A stretch of DNA of 64,000 nt, from the NCBI RefSeq assembly GCF_029543105.1, contig NZ_JARQXB010000012.1, positions 62,001-126,000 of the forward strand, written 5' to 3'. Origin of the DNA: Stenotrophomonas sp. HITSZ_GD. Its GTDB lineage: Bacteria > Pseudomonadota > Gammaproteobacteria > Xanthomonadales > Xanthomonadaceae. The translations under genes and the position numbers were made by a program. This document shows, piece by piece, positions 54,724-63,933 of this stretch; within the stretch, counting starts at the first letter, position 1, and the number at the start of each line of letters is the position of its first letter. The notes beneath the pieces are model-generated. The model made no database searches. It was not told the origin of the DNA and worked only from the letters and a program-made list of their open reading frames with translations.

Positions 54724-56925
54724 TTACTTGCCAGACGGCGCAGCGGCCTCGCCCCCGCTGGTCAGCCCGCGCTTCTCGAGCAGCGGCTCGATCTGCGGCG
54801 CATGGCCGGCGAAGTTCTGGAACAGCTGCATCGCATCCACGCTGCCGCCCTTGGACAGCAGCGTCTTGCGGAAGTGGTCGCCGTTCTCGCGGCTCAGGCC
54901 CCCGTGCTCGCGGAACCATTGCTGCGTGTTCGCATCCAGCACTTCCGACCAGATGTATGCGTAGTAGCCCGCCGCATACCCGCCCATGATGTGGCTGAAG
55001 TACGGCGTGCGGTAACGCGGCGGCACCGGCGCGTAGGCGATCCCGTCGGCCGCCAGCGACTGCACCTCGAACGGCATCACGCCCGCCGCGTCCGGCACCT
55101 TGTCGGCCGGCAGCTGATGCCAGTTCTGGTCCAGCATCGCCGCCCCCAGGTACTCGGTCGTCGCGAAGCCCTGGTTGAACTTCGCCGCCGCCACCACCTT
55201 GTCCAGCAACGCCTGCGGCATCGCCGCGCCCGTCTGGTAGTGCTTGGCGTAGTGCTGCAGGATCGAAGGATAGTCGGCCCACATCTCGTTGACCTGCGAC
55301 GGGAACTCCACGAAATCGCGCGGCACGCTGGTGCCCGAGAAGTACGGGTACTTCACGTCCGAGAACATGCCGTGCAGCGCATGGCCGAACTCATGGAACA
55401 TCGTGGTCACCTCGTCCCAGGTCAGCAACGTCGGCTGGCCCGCCGGCGGCTTCGGGATGTTGAGGTGGTTGGCCACCACCGGCTGGTCGCCGGTGAGCGC
55501 CGACTGCGACACGTAGGAGTTCATCCACGCACCGCCGCGCTTGGACGCGCGCGCGTACGGATCGTGGATGAAGATCGCCAGCTGCTTGCCGTCCGCATCG
55601 AACACGTCGTAGACGTAGATGTCGTCGCGGTACTTGGGCAGGTCGTGGCGCTCCTTGAAGGTCAGCCCGTACTCCTGGTTGGCGGCATAGAAGACGCCGT
55701 TTTCGAGCACGTTCTTGAACTCGAAGTACGGCTTGAGCTGCGCCTCGTCGAAGTTGTACTTGGCCTGGCGCACCTTCTCGCTGTAGAAGGCCCAGTCCCA
55801 CGGCGCCAGCGCGAAGGTCGGCTTGCGCGCGGCCTTCTGCTCGGCGTCGATCATCTTCTGCAGGTCCGCCGCCTCGCGCTTGGCGTTGGCCACCGCCGGC
55901 GGGGCCAGCTGGCCCAGCATCGCGTTCACCGCCTCGGGCGTCTTGGCCGTCTGGTTCTCCAGCGAATACGCCGCGTAGTTCGGGAAGCCCAGCAGCTTGG
56001 CCTTGTCGGCGCGCAGCTTCATGATGCGCGCGACCAGCGCCGTGTTGTCGAACTCGCCGCCGTGGCTGCCGCGGTTCACCGACGCCTCGAAGATGCGCTG
56101 GCGCAGTTCACGGTTCTTCAGCTGCGCCAGCGGCGGCTGGCCGGTGGTGTTGAGCAGCGCGATGACGTACTTGCCCTCGAGCTTGCGCGCCTTGGCCGCC
56201 TCGGCCGCGGCGGAGATCTGCTCCTCGGACAACCCATCGAGCTGCTTGACGTCGTCCACCACCACGGCGGCCGCGTTCACCTCGGCCAGCACGTTCTGGC
56301 TGAACTGGGTGCCCAGGCGCGCCATCTCGGCGTTCATCGACTTCAGCGTCGCCTTGTCGGCCTCCGACAGCTTGGCGCCGTCGCGCACGAAATCGGTGTA
56401 GTACTTCTCCACCAGGCGAACGCCTTCGGCGTCCAGGCCCAGCGTGTCGCGCTTGTCGTACAGCGCCTGGATGCGCGCGAACAGCTTGCCGTTGAGCGAG
56501 ATCGCATCGCGGTGCGCGGCGAACTTGGCCGAGTAGTCGGCCTGCAGCTGCTTGCGGGTGTCGTTGGTGTCGGTGCCGACCAGGTTGAAGAACACCGTGG
56601 TGGCGCGGTCCAGCACCTGGCCGCTCTTCTCCAGCGCGATGATCGTGTTGTCGAACGTCGGCCTGGCCTTGTTGTTGGCGATGGCCTCCACTTCCTTGAG
56701 CTGCTGGGCCATGCCGGCATCGAAGGCGGGCGCGAAGTCGCTGTCGCGGATCTTGTCGAACTGCGGGTAGTGCAGCGGCAGCGGGCTTTCGCTGAAGAAC
56801 GGGTTGGCCGAGGCCGGCGTGGCGGCGGTGGCGGCGGTGGCGCTCATGGCATCGAGGGCATTGGCGAAGGCGGGGGTGGTCGCGCCGAGGGCGGCGGCCA
56901 GGGCCAGGGCAAGGCGGGTGGTCAA
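54724..56925 (-). CDS. dcp: Peptidyl-dipeptidase Dcp (M3 family)
   Basis: 733-residue M3 zinc metallopeptidase that removes dipeptides from C-termini. The zinc motif is HEFGHALHGMFSD (HExxH, about residue 490) with the third ligand Glu in the following helix region (DFVEFPSQVNEMW). The C-terminal blocks FATTEYLGAAMLDQNWH and SHIMGGYAAGYYAYIWSEVLDANTQQWFREHGGLSRENGDHFRKTLLSKGGS are typical Dcp. The N-terminus has a signal peptide (about 1-22), so it is probably periplasmic, unlike cytoplasmic E. coli Dcp. A terminator follows. Confidence 0.94.
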   Translation of the reverse strand: MTTRLALALAAALGATTPAFANALDAMSATAATAATPASANPFFSESPLPLHYPQFDKIRDSDFAPAFDAGMAQQLKEVEAIANNKARPTFDNTIIALEKSGQVLDRATTVFFNLVGTDTNDTRKQLQADYSAKFAAHRDAISLNGKLFARIQALYDKRDTLGLDAEGVRLVEKYYTDFVRDGAKLSEADKATLKSMNAEMARLGTQFSQNVLAEVNAAAVVVDDVKQLDGLSEEQISAAAEAAKARKLEGKYVIALLNTTGQPPLAQLKNRELRQRIFEASVNRGSHGGEFDNTALVARIMKLRADKAKLLGFPNYAAYSLENQTAKTPEAVNAMLGQLAPPAVANAKREAADLQKMIDAEQKAARKPTFALAPWDWAFYSEKVRQAKYNFDEAQLKPYFEFKNVLENGVFYAANQEYGLTFKERHDLPKYRDDIYVYDVFDADGKQLAIFIHDPYARASKRGGAWMNSYVSQSALTGDQPVVANHLNIPKPPAGQPTLLTWDEVTTMFHEFGHALHGMFSDVKYPYFSGTSVPRDFVEFPSQVNEMWADYPSILQHYAKHYQTGAAMPQALLDKVVAAAKFNQGFATTEYLGAAMLDQNWHQLPADKVPDAAGVMPFEVQSLAADGIAYAPVPPRYRTPYFSHIMGGYAAGYYAYIWSEVLDANTQQWFREHGGLSRENGDHFRKTLLSKGGSVDAMQLFQNFAGHAPQIEPLLEKRGLTSGGEAAAPSGK

Positions 56926-57013
56926 GGAGGATTCCTCAGGAAAACGGAACCCCCGAGGCTACCCGATGCCCCGGGCCGGCCGCCCGTGACGAAAGGCATG
57001 CGACAAACGTTTT

Positions 57014-57604
57014 CTACAGCACTTCGAAGTGGCGCACGATGAAAAGCAGCTGGTACGCGATGCCCGCCAGGGCGAACGCCGCGTGGAAGAGGGGTTGGCG
57101 GGTGGCCACGGCCACCAGGCTGAATACGGCGAAGGCCAGGTCGCGCGCCAGCATCTCCGGCGCCACGCTGGCGAAGTAGGCCGACCCCTTGATGCGCGTG
57201 TCGGCCAGGTCGATGAGGTAGGCGGTGGCCAGCAGCCCGAAGAACCAGGCGCGCCGCGTGTAGAAGTAGTCGCGCCAGTCGGCGTACTCGTCGATGTTCT
57301 CCGGCAGGATCAGCGTGCACAGCAGGTACAGCAGCAGCGCATAGAGGGTGACGAACAGGTACAGGTTGAAGGTCCACTGCGTGACCAGGCTGAGCCGGTA
57401 CTCCCACCACCAGAACGAAAGCAGGTACACGAACATCGACCCGGCCCAGACCTGGTGTACCCAGTACACCCGTTTGCGCCCCGGGTGCTCGACGATGCGC
57501 GCCAGCTGGCGCAGCAGGTGGGTCAGGCCCAGGCCGACCACCATGCCCAGCACGATGCGCATGTGGATGAAGCCGGGGGACAGCGCGTCGGCCATGGGCG
57601 GCAT
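57014..57604 (-). CDS. Membrane protein of unknown function
   Basis: 196-residue protein with about five to six predicted helices. It contains IVLGMVVGLGLTHLLRQLARIVEHPGRKRVYWVHQVWAGSMFVYLLSFWWWEYRLS and ends in FIVRHFEVL. HQVWAG and WWEYRL suggest a conserved family, but I cannot name it. The start at 57604 is chosen because GGAG lies 8 bases upstream on the minus strand; 57595 is also possible. It is divergent from the glutathione peroxidase gene and upstream of dcp on the same strand. Confidence 0.75.
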   Translation of the reverse strand: MPPMADALSPGFIHMRIVLGMVVGLGLTHLLRQLARIVEHPGRKRVYWVHQVWAGSMFVYLLSFWWWEYRLSLVTQWTFNLYLFVTLYALLLYLLCTLILPENIDEYADWRDYFYTRRAWFFGLLATAYLIDLADTRIKGSAYFASVAPEMLARDLAFAVFSLVAVATRQPLFHAAFALAGIAYQLLFIVRHFEVL

Positions 57605-57720
57605 GCCGGGAACTCCACGGGAGGCCGGGCCGATGGTGTGCCGCCACGCTCGGCAATTCAAGCCGGCGCGCACGCGCCGGCCGGCTCGGATATGCTGCCC
57701 GGGCAGAGCAGGGGGACGCA

Positions 57721-58203
57721 GTGACCACCGTCTACGACTTCAGCTACCACGACAGTGCGGGCGTGCGGCATTCGTTGTCCGCGTACCGGGGGCAGGCATT
57801 GCTGCTGGTCAACGTGGCCTCGCGCTGCGGCTTCACGCCGCAGTACGCCGGGCTGCAGGCGCTGTGGCGCCAGTATGGCGAGCGCGGCCTGACGGTGATC
57901 GGCTTCCCGTGCAACCAGTTCGGCGGCCAGGAACCGGGCACCGACGAGGCGATCAAGGTGTTCTGCGCGCTCGAATACGACGTGGATTTCCCGCTCTCGC
58001 GCAAGATCGAGGTCAATGGCCCGCAGGCCGACCCGTTGTGGCAGTGGCTGCGGCACGAACGCCGCGGGCTGCTGGGCAGCACGCGCATCAAGTGGAACTT
58101 CACCAAGTTCCTGGTTGATCGGCAGGGCGCGGTGCGCGGGCGCTACGCGCCGACGACGCGGCCGCAGGCGCTCGCCGCGAGGATCGAGCATGTGCTGCGT
58201 TGA
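57721..58203 (+). CDS. Glutathione peroxidase family protein
   Basis: 160-residue thiol peroxidase of the GPx/BtuE family, reducing hydroperoxides, usually with thioredoxin in bacteria. The peroxidatic Cys lies in NVASRCGFTPQY (Cys replaces Sec), and the tetrad partners are in FPCNQFGGQEPG and KWNFTKFLVD. The length is normal. The start is GTG at 57721. The next gene starts inside its last 14 bases. Confidence 0.93.
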   Translation: MTTVYDFSYHDSAGVRHSLSAYRGQALLLVNVASRCGFTPQYAGLQALWRQYGERGLTVIGFPCNQFGGQEPGTDEAIKVFCALEYDVDFPLSRKIEVNGPQADPLWQWLRHERRGLLGSTRIKWNFTKFLVDRQGAVRGRYAPTTRPQALAARIEHVLR

Positions 58204-58648
58204 CGCGAGCTGGACCGCGGGGGACTGCCGGCTGTCCTTCCAGCGGCTGGGCAACGCGCTGCGGGTGGAGATCGGCGGCAGCACCGAGACGCAGCAGGCG
58301 CGGCTGGCCTGCTGGACGCGGCTGACCGACGAAGCCGTGCGCTGCCAGGCCAGCGGCGTGCTGGCGGTGGACCTGCGCGAGGGCACGCTGGCCTCGCCGG
58401 ACCAGTGGCAGGGCGTGCTCGAAGCGCTGGACATGGCCGCGCTGCGCGCGATGCCGCTGGCCTTCGTCGGCCGCTGGCCGCGCTACATGGAGCTGGAGGC
58501 GTTGAACCTGGCGCTGCTCGAGCGCGGTTTCCGCGCGCAGGTGTTCGACGACGAAGCGGCCGCCGAACGCTGGCTGCGCTATGGCGAGCACGGGGGCGCG
58601 TGGCCCCCGGGCGATCACTTCTCGACGAAGGCGCGCTCGAACACGTAG
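58190..58648 (+). CDS. Hypothetical protein coupled to the peroxidase gene
   Basis: 152-residue soluble protein. The fold pattern SFQRLGNALRVEIGG...VLAVDLREGTLASPDQWQGVLEALDMAALRAMPLAFVGRWPRYMELEALNLALLERGFRAQVF suggests an alternating beta-alpha protein (STAS- or SpoIIAA-like), but I do not recognise it. It starts with two Cys (MCC). It overlaps glutathione peroxidase by 14 bases at its start and the convergent fpr by 34 bases at its end. A later start is possible. The overlap with the peroxidase hints at coupled translation. Confidence 0.65.
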   Translation: MCCVDASWTAGDCRLSFQRLGNALRVEIGGSTETQQARLACWTRLTDEAVRCQASGVLAVDLREGTLASPDQWQGVLEALDMAALRAMPLAFVGRWPRYMELEALNLALLERGFRAQVFDDEAAAERWLRYGEHGGAWPPGDHFSTKARSNT

Positions 58649-59394
58649 TGGCCGGGCTGGCCGATGCGCGGGGAGGCCTCGAAGCCGCGCGCATCCAGCA
58701 CGCTGCGCAGGTCGGCCAGCATCTGCGGGCTGCCGCAGATCATGAAGCGGTCGTTGGCCGTATCCAGCGGCGGCAGGCCGAGGGTGCGCTGCATTTCGCC
58801 GTTCTCCATCAACTCGGTGAGGCGGCCGCGGTTGGGGAAATCCTCGCGGGTCACCGCCGGGTAGTAGAGCAGCTTGTCGCGCAGCAGGTCGCCGAGGAAC
58901 TCGTGGCCGGGCAGGTCCTGCTCGAAGTAGCCGCGGTAGGCGAGATCCTTCACGAAGCGCACGCCGTGGGTGAGGATCACCTTGTCGAAGCGCTCGTAGG
59001 TCTCCGGGTCCTTGATGACCGACAGCCACGGCGCCAGGCCCGTGCCGGTGCCGAGCAGGTACAGGTGGCGGCCGGGGTGCAGGTCGGAGATGAGCAGGGT
59101 GCCGGTGGGCTTCTTGCCGACCAGCACCTGGTCGCCGGGCTGGATGTGCTGCAGGCGGGAGGTCAGCGGGCCGTTGGGCACCTTGATGCTGAAGAACTCC
59201 AGCTGCTCTTCCCAGTTGGCGCTGGCGATGGAATAGGCGCGCAGCAGCGGGCGGGTTTCCGTCTCCAGGCCGATCATCACGAACTGGCCGTTCTCGAAGC
59301 GGAAGCCGCTGTCGCGGGTGGTGGTGAAGCTGAAATAGTCGTCGGTCCAGTGACGGACCTCGAGCACCGTTTCGGCGCCAAAAGCGGAAGACAT
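58615..59394 (-). CDS. fpr: Ferredoxin--NADP reductase
   Basis: 259-residue FAD enzyme that moves electrons between NADPH and ferredoxin or flavodoxin. The FAD-binding RAYSIAS motif (about 53-59) and the NADP-binding GTGTGLAPWLSV block are present, along with DRFMICGSPQMLADLRSVLDARGF. The C-terminal VFERAFVEK is the subclass ending of bacterial Fpr. It is expected to support oxidative-stress and iron-sulfur metabolism. It is convergent with the hypothetical gene and overlaps it by 34 bases. Confidence 0.93.
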   Translation of the reverse strand: MSSAFGAETVLEVRHWTDDYFSFTTTRDSGFRFENGQFVMIGLETETRPLLRAYSIASANWEEQLEFFSIKVPNGPLTSRLQHIQPGDQVLVGKKPTGTLLISDLHPGRHLYLLGTGTGLAPWLSVIKDPETYERFDKVILTHGVRFVKDLAYRGYFEQDLPGHEFLGDLLRDKLLYYPAVTREDFPNRGRLTELMENGEMQRTLGLPPLDTANDRFMICGSPQMLADLRSVLDARGFEASPRIGQPGHYVFERAFVEK

Positions 59395-59479
59395 GCCGGA
59401 GAAGTCTGTTGGGGGGAATCCGTACCAATTCTACCCCAAATGCGAGCGGCTCTCATTGGGACGGTTTCCGGGGGAGGTC

Positions 59480-60670
59480 TCAGCCTTTCGGCGGGGTGAT
59501 CTGCAGCAGTTGGCCCTGTGTTTCATCCGTCAGGACGTAGACGTTGCCGTCCGCGCCCACCCGCACGTCGCGGATGCGCTGTTCCAGTTCGCCCAGCAGG
59601 CGTTCCTCGCCGGTGATGCGTTCGCCGTCGAGGGTGAGGCGGATCAGGTTGCGTTCGGCCAGCGAGCCCAGCAACAGGCTGTCGTTCCACGCGCTGCCCG
59701 CATGGCCGGTGTAGAACGCCATGCCGCTCACGCCCGGGGACTTGGGCCAGTAGTGGTAGGGCTGCTCCAGCCCCTCGCGCGTCTGCCCCACCGATTCGGC
59801 AATCGGCTGGCCGGAATAATCGATGCCCCAGGTGATCAGCGGCCAGCCGTAGTTCTTCCCGGGCTCGGGCAGGTTGATCTCGTCGCCGCCGCGCGGGCCG
59901 TGTTCGCTTTCCCACAGCTTGCCGCTGCGCGGGTCGAACGCCAGCCCCTGCGAATTGCGATGCCCGTAGCTCCAGATCTCCGGCCGCGCGCCCTGCTGGC
60001 CCACGAACGGATTGTCCGCCGGCACGCTGCCGTCCAGGTTCAGGCGCACCAGCTTGCCCTGCAGCTTGTCCAGCTGCTGGGACATCATCCGCATCGTGCG
60101 CTCGCCCTGGCTGATGAAGACGTGGCCCTGGCCGTCGAACGCCAGCCGCGCGCCGAAGTGGTTTTCGGCGTCCACCTTCGGGGCTTGCCGGTAGATCACC
60201 TGCACCTCGCTCAGCCCGGCCTCGCCCAACACGGCGCGCGCCACGGCGGTGCCGGCCAGCACGCCTTCGCCGGGTTCGGCATAGCTCAGGTAGATGCGCC
60301 GGCTCTGCGCGAAATCCGGCGCCAGCGCCACATCCAGCAGGCCCCCCTGGCCGCGGGCGTACACCGCCGGCACGCCGGCCAGCGGCGCCGAGACGCTGCC
60401 ATCGGCGCCGATGCGGCGCAGGGCGCCTCCACGCTCGGTCACCAGGAAGCCGCCCTCGGGCAACAAGGCCAGCCCCCAGGGATGCGCCAGCCCGGTGGCC
60501 AGCTCGCGGACCTGGATCTCGCCGGCTTGGCTCGGCAGCGGGCGCGGCGGCGCGGTGGCGGCGCTGCGTGCCGTGGGCGTGCCGGTGGCGGCGTCGTCCT
60601 GGCGGTGGCAGGCGGAAAGCAGGGCAAGGGCGAGGGCGAGCGGCAGCAGCGTGCGGGCGGCCTGGGTCAT
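59480..60670 (-). CDS. PQQ-dependent sugar dehydrogenase (YliI-like)
   Basis: 396-residue exported dehydrogenase of the soluble glucose/aldose sugar dehydrogenase family. The lipobox LSAC (Cys near 21) marks it as a lipoprotein. The beta-propeller blocks are GLAHPWGLALLPEGGFLVTERGG, LDVALAPDF, YGHRNSQGLAFDPRSGKLWESEHGPRGGDEIN and GSLAERNLIRLTLDGERI. The His in GLAHPWG and the Arg in GHRNSQG fit PQQ-dependent enzymes. Sugar specificity is unknown. It is 28 bases downstream of the ABC exporter gene. Confidence 0.9.
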   Translation of the reverse strand: MTQAARTLLPLALALALLSACHRQDDAATGTPTARSAATAPPRPLPSQAGEIQVRELATGLAHPWGLALLPEGGFLVTERGGALRRIGADGSVSAPLAGVPAVYARGQGGLLDVALAPDFAQSRRIYLSYAEPGEGVLAGTAVARAVLGEAGLSEVQVIYRQAPKVDAENHFGARLAFDGQGHVFISQGERTMRMMSQQLDKLQGKLVRLNLDGSVPADNPFVGQQGARPEIWSYGHRNSQGLAFDPRSGKLWESEHGPRGGDEINLPEPGKNYGWPLITWGIDYSGQPIAESVGQTREGLEQPYHYWPKSPGVSGMAFYTGHAGSAWNDSLLLGSLAERNLIRLTLDGERITGEERLLGELEQRIRDVRVGADGNVYVLTDETQGQLLQITPPKG

Positions 60671-60698
60671 GCGGTGAACCTCGGGTCGTCGGGAAGGC

Positions 60699-62558
60699 TC
60701 AACGATAGCCAGCGGCCTGCAGTTCGAACAGCTCCGCGTAGCGGCCGCCCTGGGCCATCAACTGTTCGTGCGTGCCGGCGGCCTCGATGCGGCCGTTGGC
60801 CAGCACCAGGATGCGGTCGGCCATGCGCACGCTGGAGAATCGGTGCGAGATCAGCACCGCGGTGCGCTGCGAGGACAGCTCCTTGAAGCGCTGGAACACC
60901 TCGTACTCGGCGCGCGCGTCCAGCGCGGCGGTGGGTTCGTCCAGGATCATCACCTGCGCGTCGCGCAGGTAGGCGCGGGCGATGGCGATCTTCTGCCACT
61001 GCCCGCCGGAGAGGTCCACGCCGGTCTTGAAGCGCCGCCCAATCAGCTGTTCGTAGCCATGCGGCAGCGATTCGATGACCTCATCGGCCAGTGCGCGCCG
61101 CGCGGCGGCCTCGATGCGCGGCTGGTCGTCCATCGCCTCCACGCGGCCCACGCCGATGTTCTCGCCCGCACTGAGGTGGTAGCGCACGAAGTCCTGGAAG
61201 ATCACGCCCATGTTGGCGCGCAGGTCGTCCAGGTCATAGTCGCGCAGGTCGCGGCCGTCGAGCAGGATGCGCCCTTCGTCCGGGTCGTACAGGCGCGCGA
61301 GCAGCTTCACCAGCGTGGTCTTGCCGGCGCCGTTCTCGCCCACCAGCGCGAGTACTTCGCCGGCGCGCAGTTCGAAATCGAGGTGGCGAACGGCCCACTG
61401 TTCGGCATCGGGATAACGGAAGCCGACGTTCTCGAACACGAAGCCGCCCGCGATGGGCCTGGGCACCGCGGCCGCGCCCGGGCGCGAGACGATCTCCGGT
61501 TCGATGGCGAAGAACGAGAACAGGTCGTCCAGGTACAACGCCTGGCCGGCGACCTGCGAGAAGCCGATCAGCAAGCCTTCCAGCAACTGGCGCAGGCGCA
61601 GGAAGCTGCCGGCCAGGAAGGTGAGGTCGCCGATGCTGAAATCGCCGCGGATGGTGCGCCAGGCGATGTACGCGTAGGCCACGTAGTAGCCCAGGGTGCC
61701 GAGCGCGGCCAGCAGCGTGCCCCACAGCGCGCGCCGCCGCGCCAGGGCGCGGTTGGCGGCGTAGTAGCGGTCGGCCAGCTGGCGGTAGCGGTCGACCAGG
61801 AAGCGGTGCAGGTTGAAGATCTTCACTTCCTTGGCGGTCTCGACGCTGGCGCCGACCTGGCGCAGGTAGTCGAGTTGGCGCCGCTCCGGCGTCCACTGGT
61901 AGTTCAGCGAATAGCCCAGCGCGTTGAAGTGCGATTCGCCCACGAACGCCGGCACCAGCGCCACGGCGAGCAGGGCGATCAACCACGGCGCGTACACCAG
62001 CAGGCCGACGGCGAAGCTGGCCACGGTGATGGCGTCCTGCACCTGGCCGAACAGCTGGCTCATCAGGTTCATCCGCCCCATGCTCTGGCGCCGCGCGCGG
62101 TCCAGGCGGTCCTGCAGCTCGGGGTCCTCGAAGTCCTCCAGGTCCAGCAGCGCGGCGTGCTCCATCAGGCGCACGCTGGTGGCGTTGTTGAACAGCTCCG
62201 AGAGCAGGTTGTCGGCGTAGGCCACGAGCCGGCCGAGCAGGTCCGAGCCGATCGCCAGCGCCAGTTCCAGGGCGAGCAGCCACAGCAGCGTATCGAGCCG
62301 GCCGCTGGACAGCGCCTGCCCGAGGTCGCGCAGGCCCGGCGTGCCGGCGGCCAGGCGGATCGCCTCGTCGATGATCAGCTTGCCGATGTACAGCGTGGCC
62401 ACCGGCATCAGCGCGCGCACCAGGCGCAGGCCGAGGCTGGTGAGCGTCAGGCCGGGGCTGGTCTGCCAGATCTGGCGCAGGAACGGCGGCAGGTTGCGCA
62501 GGGCATGGAAGCGTTCGCGCAGGCTGGGCTGGCGCGCCGGTGCGGGAGCGGGACTCAT
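60699..62558 (-). CDS. ABC exporter, fused membrane and ATPase domains
   Basis: 619-residue half-transporter. Six helices (about 30-330) precede an ATPase with Walker A GENGAGKTT, signature LSGGQWQK and Walker B MILDEPTAALD. It lacks a C39 peptidase domain. The sequence of the membrane part (LRNLPPFLRQIWQTSPGLTLTSLGLRLVRALMPVATLYIGKLIIDE) resembles multidrug/lipid-type exporters of Gram-negative bacteria. The substrate is not known. The next gene downstream on the same strand is the PQQ enzyme. Confidence 0.9.
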   Translation of the reverse strand: MSPAPAPARQPSLRERFHALRNLPPFLRQIWQTSPGLTLTSLGLRLVRALMPVATLYIGKLIIDEAIRLAAGTPGLRDLGQALSSGRLDTLLWLLALELALAIGSDLLGRLVAYADNLLSELFNNATSVRLMEHAALLDLEDFEDPELQDRLDRARRQSMGRMNLMSQLFGQVQDAITVASFAVGLLVYAPWLIALLAVALVPAFVGESHFNALGYSLNYQWTPERRQLDYLRQVGASVETAKEVKIFNLHRFLVDRYRQLADRYYAANRALARRRALWGTLLAALGTLGYYVAYAYIAWRTIRGDFSIGDLTFLAGSFLRLRQLLEGLLIGFSQVAGQALYLDDLFSFFAIEPEIVSRPGAAAVPRPIAGGFVFENVGFRYPDAEQWAVRHLDFELRAGEVLALVGENGAGKTTLVKLLARLYDPDEGRILLDGRDLRDYDLDDLRANMGVIFQDFVRYHLSAGENIGVGRVEAMDDQPRIEAAARRALADEVIESLPHGYEQLIGRRFKTGVDLSGGQWQKIAIARAYLRDAQVMILDEPTAALDARAEYEVFQRFKELSSQRTAVLISHRFSSVRMADRILVLANGRIEAAGTHEQLMAQGGRYAELFELQAAGYR

Positions 62559-62624
62559 GGCGTCATTGTGGCGCCAGCGCGCGCTGGCGGGGCGAGGCGC
62601 GGCATCCGGTGACCCGGGCGCGGC

Positions 62625-62978
62625 TTAGCTGGCGTCCTTTCCGGAGGTGCCGGCATCGCGCCCGCGCGGCGCCTCGGTCGGGCCGGGCGATTCGTCCGGA
62701 TCCAGCCCGCGCACCGCTTCGCCGGGCGGGCCGAACGAGGCGCTGCCATCATCCACGTTGAGCAGGTTGCGCACGCCGGCCACGCCGGGCAGCGTGGCCA
62801 CCAGCTGTTCGGCGCGCTGCTTCATCGCCTGCTCGGGCACGTCGCCGGTGAGGGTGACCTGGCCATCGCGCACCTCGATCAGGATTTCGCCGGCCTCGAT
62901 GTCGGCCTGGTCGGCCAGCGCGCGGATGACGTCGTCGGCGATCAGCCGGTCGGAAAGCGGAGCGTCGGAAGGCGACAT
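62625..62978 (-). CDS. BON domain protein
   Basis: 117-residue protein with one BON domain (about residues 9-75): DRLIADDVIRALADQADIEAGEILIEVRDGQVTLTGDVPEQAMKQRAEQLVATLPGVAGVRNLLNV. GxVTLTGxV is the family hallmark. The C-terminus is a polar, Pro/Gly/Asp-rich tail. No signal peptide with the chosen start (62978); an ATG at 63008 would add ten residues (MAVPFPAGLA). BON domains are thought to bind membranes or polysaccharides. It is 66 bases upstream of the ABC exporter gene. Confidence 0.85.
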   Translation of the reverse strand: MSPSDAPLSDRLIADDVIRALADQADIEAGEILIEVRDGQVTLTGDVPEQAMKQRAEQLVATLPGVAGVRNLLNVDDGSASFGPPGEAVRGLDPDESPGPTEAPRGRDAGTSGKDAS

Positions 62979-63042
62979 GGCGAGGCCTGCAGGAAACGGG
63001 ACCGCCATGCTGTGCCGGCCGCCGTGATGGCGGCGGCAAGGC

Positions 63043-63933
63043 TCACTCGTCCAGCCGCAGCGTGAGGCATTTCGCCGCACCGCCGGACTTGAGGAATTCG
63101 TCCAGCGGCGTCTGGATGGTGCGGTAGCCCCAGGCGGCCAACGCCTGGCGCAGCGCCGGGCTGGCGCGGTGCAGGACGATGGCATCGTCCAGGTCCACCG
63201 CGTTGCAGGCGAAGGCCAAAGCATCGGCCTCGCTCACGGCGATGCGCAGGTGCGGCGCCACGCGCGAGGCGATGCGCGCTTGCGCGGCCTCGTCGAAGGC
63301 GGCCGGGTAGTACAGCAGGCGGCCGTCGCGCAGCGGGCAGAAGCAGGTATCCAGGTGGTAGAAGCGGGCATCGACGAGCTGCAGCGCCACCACGTCCACG
63401 TCGAGCATGCGCTCCAGTTCCGCCGCCACGCCCACGTCGGAGCGATGGCCGTGGCCCATCCATAGCAGGTGGCGCTGGCCCCGGTCGAACAGCGCATCGC
63501 CGGCACCCTCGAAGCACAGCGGCTCGGGCAGCGGGCGGATGCGGTAGCCGGCGCGGCGGAACCAGTCGATGCACAGCGGCTCCTCGCCGCGCCGTTCGGC
63601 GTGCCGGAAGCGGCTGGGCACGAAGGTGTTGCCGCGCACCAGGCCGGCGTTGGCGGTGAATACCAGGTCCGGCAGGCCCGGCGCCGGGGCGAGCAGGTCC
63701 ACGTCCGCATGCTCGGCCAGGCGCGCGTGCAGGGCCTGCCATTGGCCGGCGGCACGCGCGTGGTCGGTGTCGTGCACGTGGCCGGCCATCCAGGGGTTGA
63801 TGACGTAGTCCACCGCGAAGTGCTCTGGCGCGCACAGCAGCAGGCCGTGGCGCGGCGCCGGGCAGTCGTCGTTGGCGCCCAGGGGCAGGGTGGCATCGCC
63901 GGCGAAGACCGGCAGGCCGTGCTTGTCGTCCAT
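63043..63933 (-). CDS. DDAH-like / arginine deiminase-superfamily hydrolase
   Basis: 296-residue enzyme of the guanidino-group modifying superfamily, most like dimethylarginine dimethylaminohydrolases and related amidinohydrolases. PDLVFTANAGLVRGNTF is the substrate-binding block, FEGAGDALFD a second one, YHLDTCFCPLRDG carries the catalytic His, and SGGAAKCLTLRLDE the C-terminal nucleophilic Cys (about 290). The substrate could be methylarginine, arginine or another guanidino compound. The start at 63933 follows GGAG at 7 bases; an upstream in-frame ATG gives an atypical extension. Confidence 0.9.
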   Translation of the reverse strand: MDDKHGLPVFAGDATLPLGANDDCPAPRHGLLLCAPEHFAVDYVINPWMAGHVHDTDHARAAGQWQALHARLAEHADVDLLAPAPGLPDLVFTANAGLVRGNTFVPSRFRHAERRGEEPLCIDWFRRAGYRIRPLPEPLCFEGAGDALFDRGQRHLLWMGHGHRSDVGVAAELERMLDVDVVALQLVDARFYHLDTCFCPLRDGRLLYYPAAFDEAAQARIASRVAPHLRIAVSEADALAFACNAVDLDDAIVLHRASPALRQALAAWGYRTIQTPLDEFLKSGGAAKCLTLRLDE

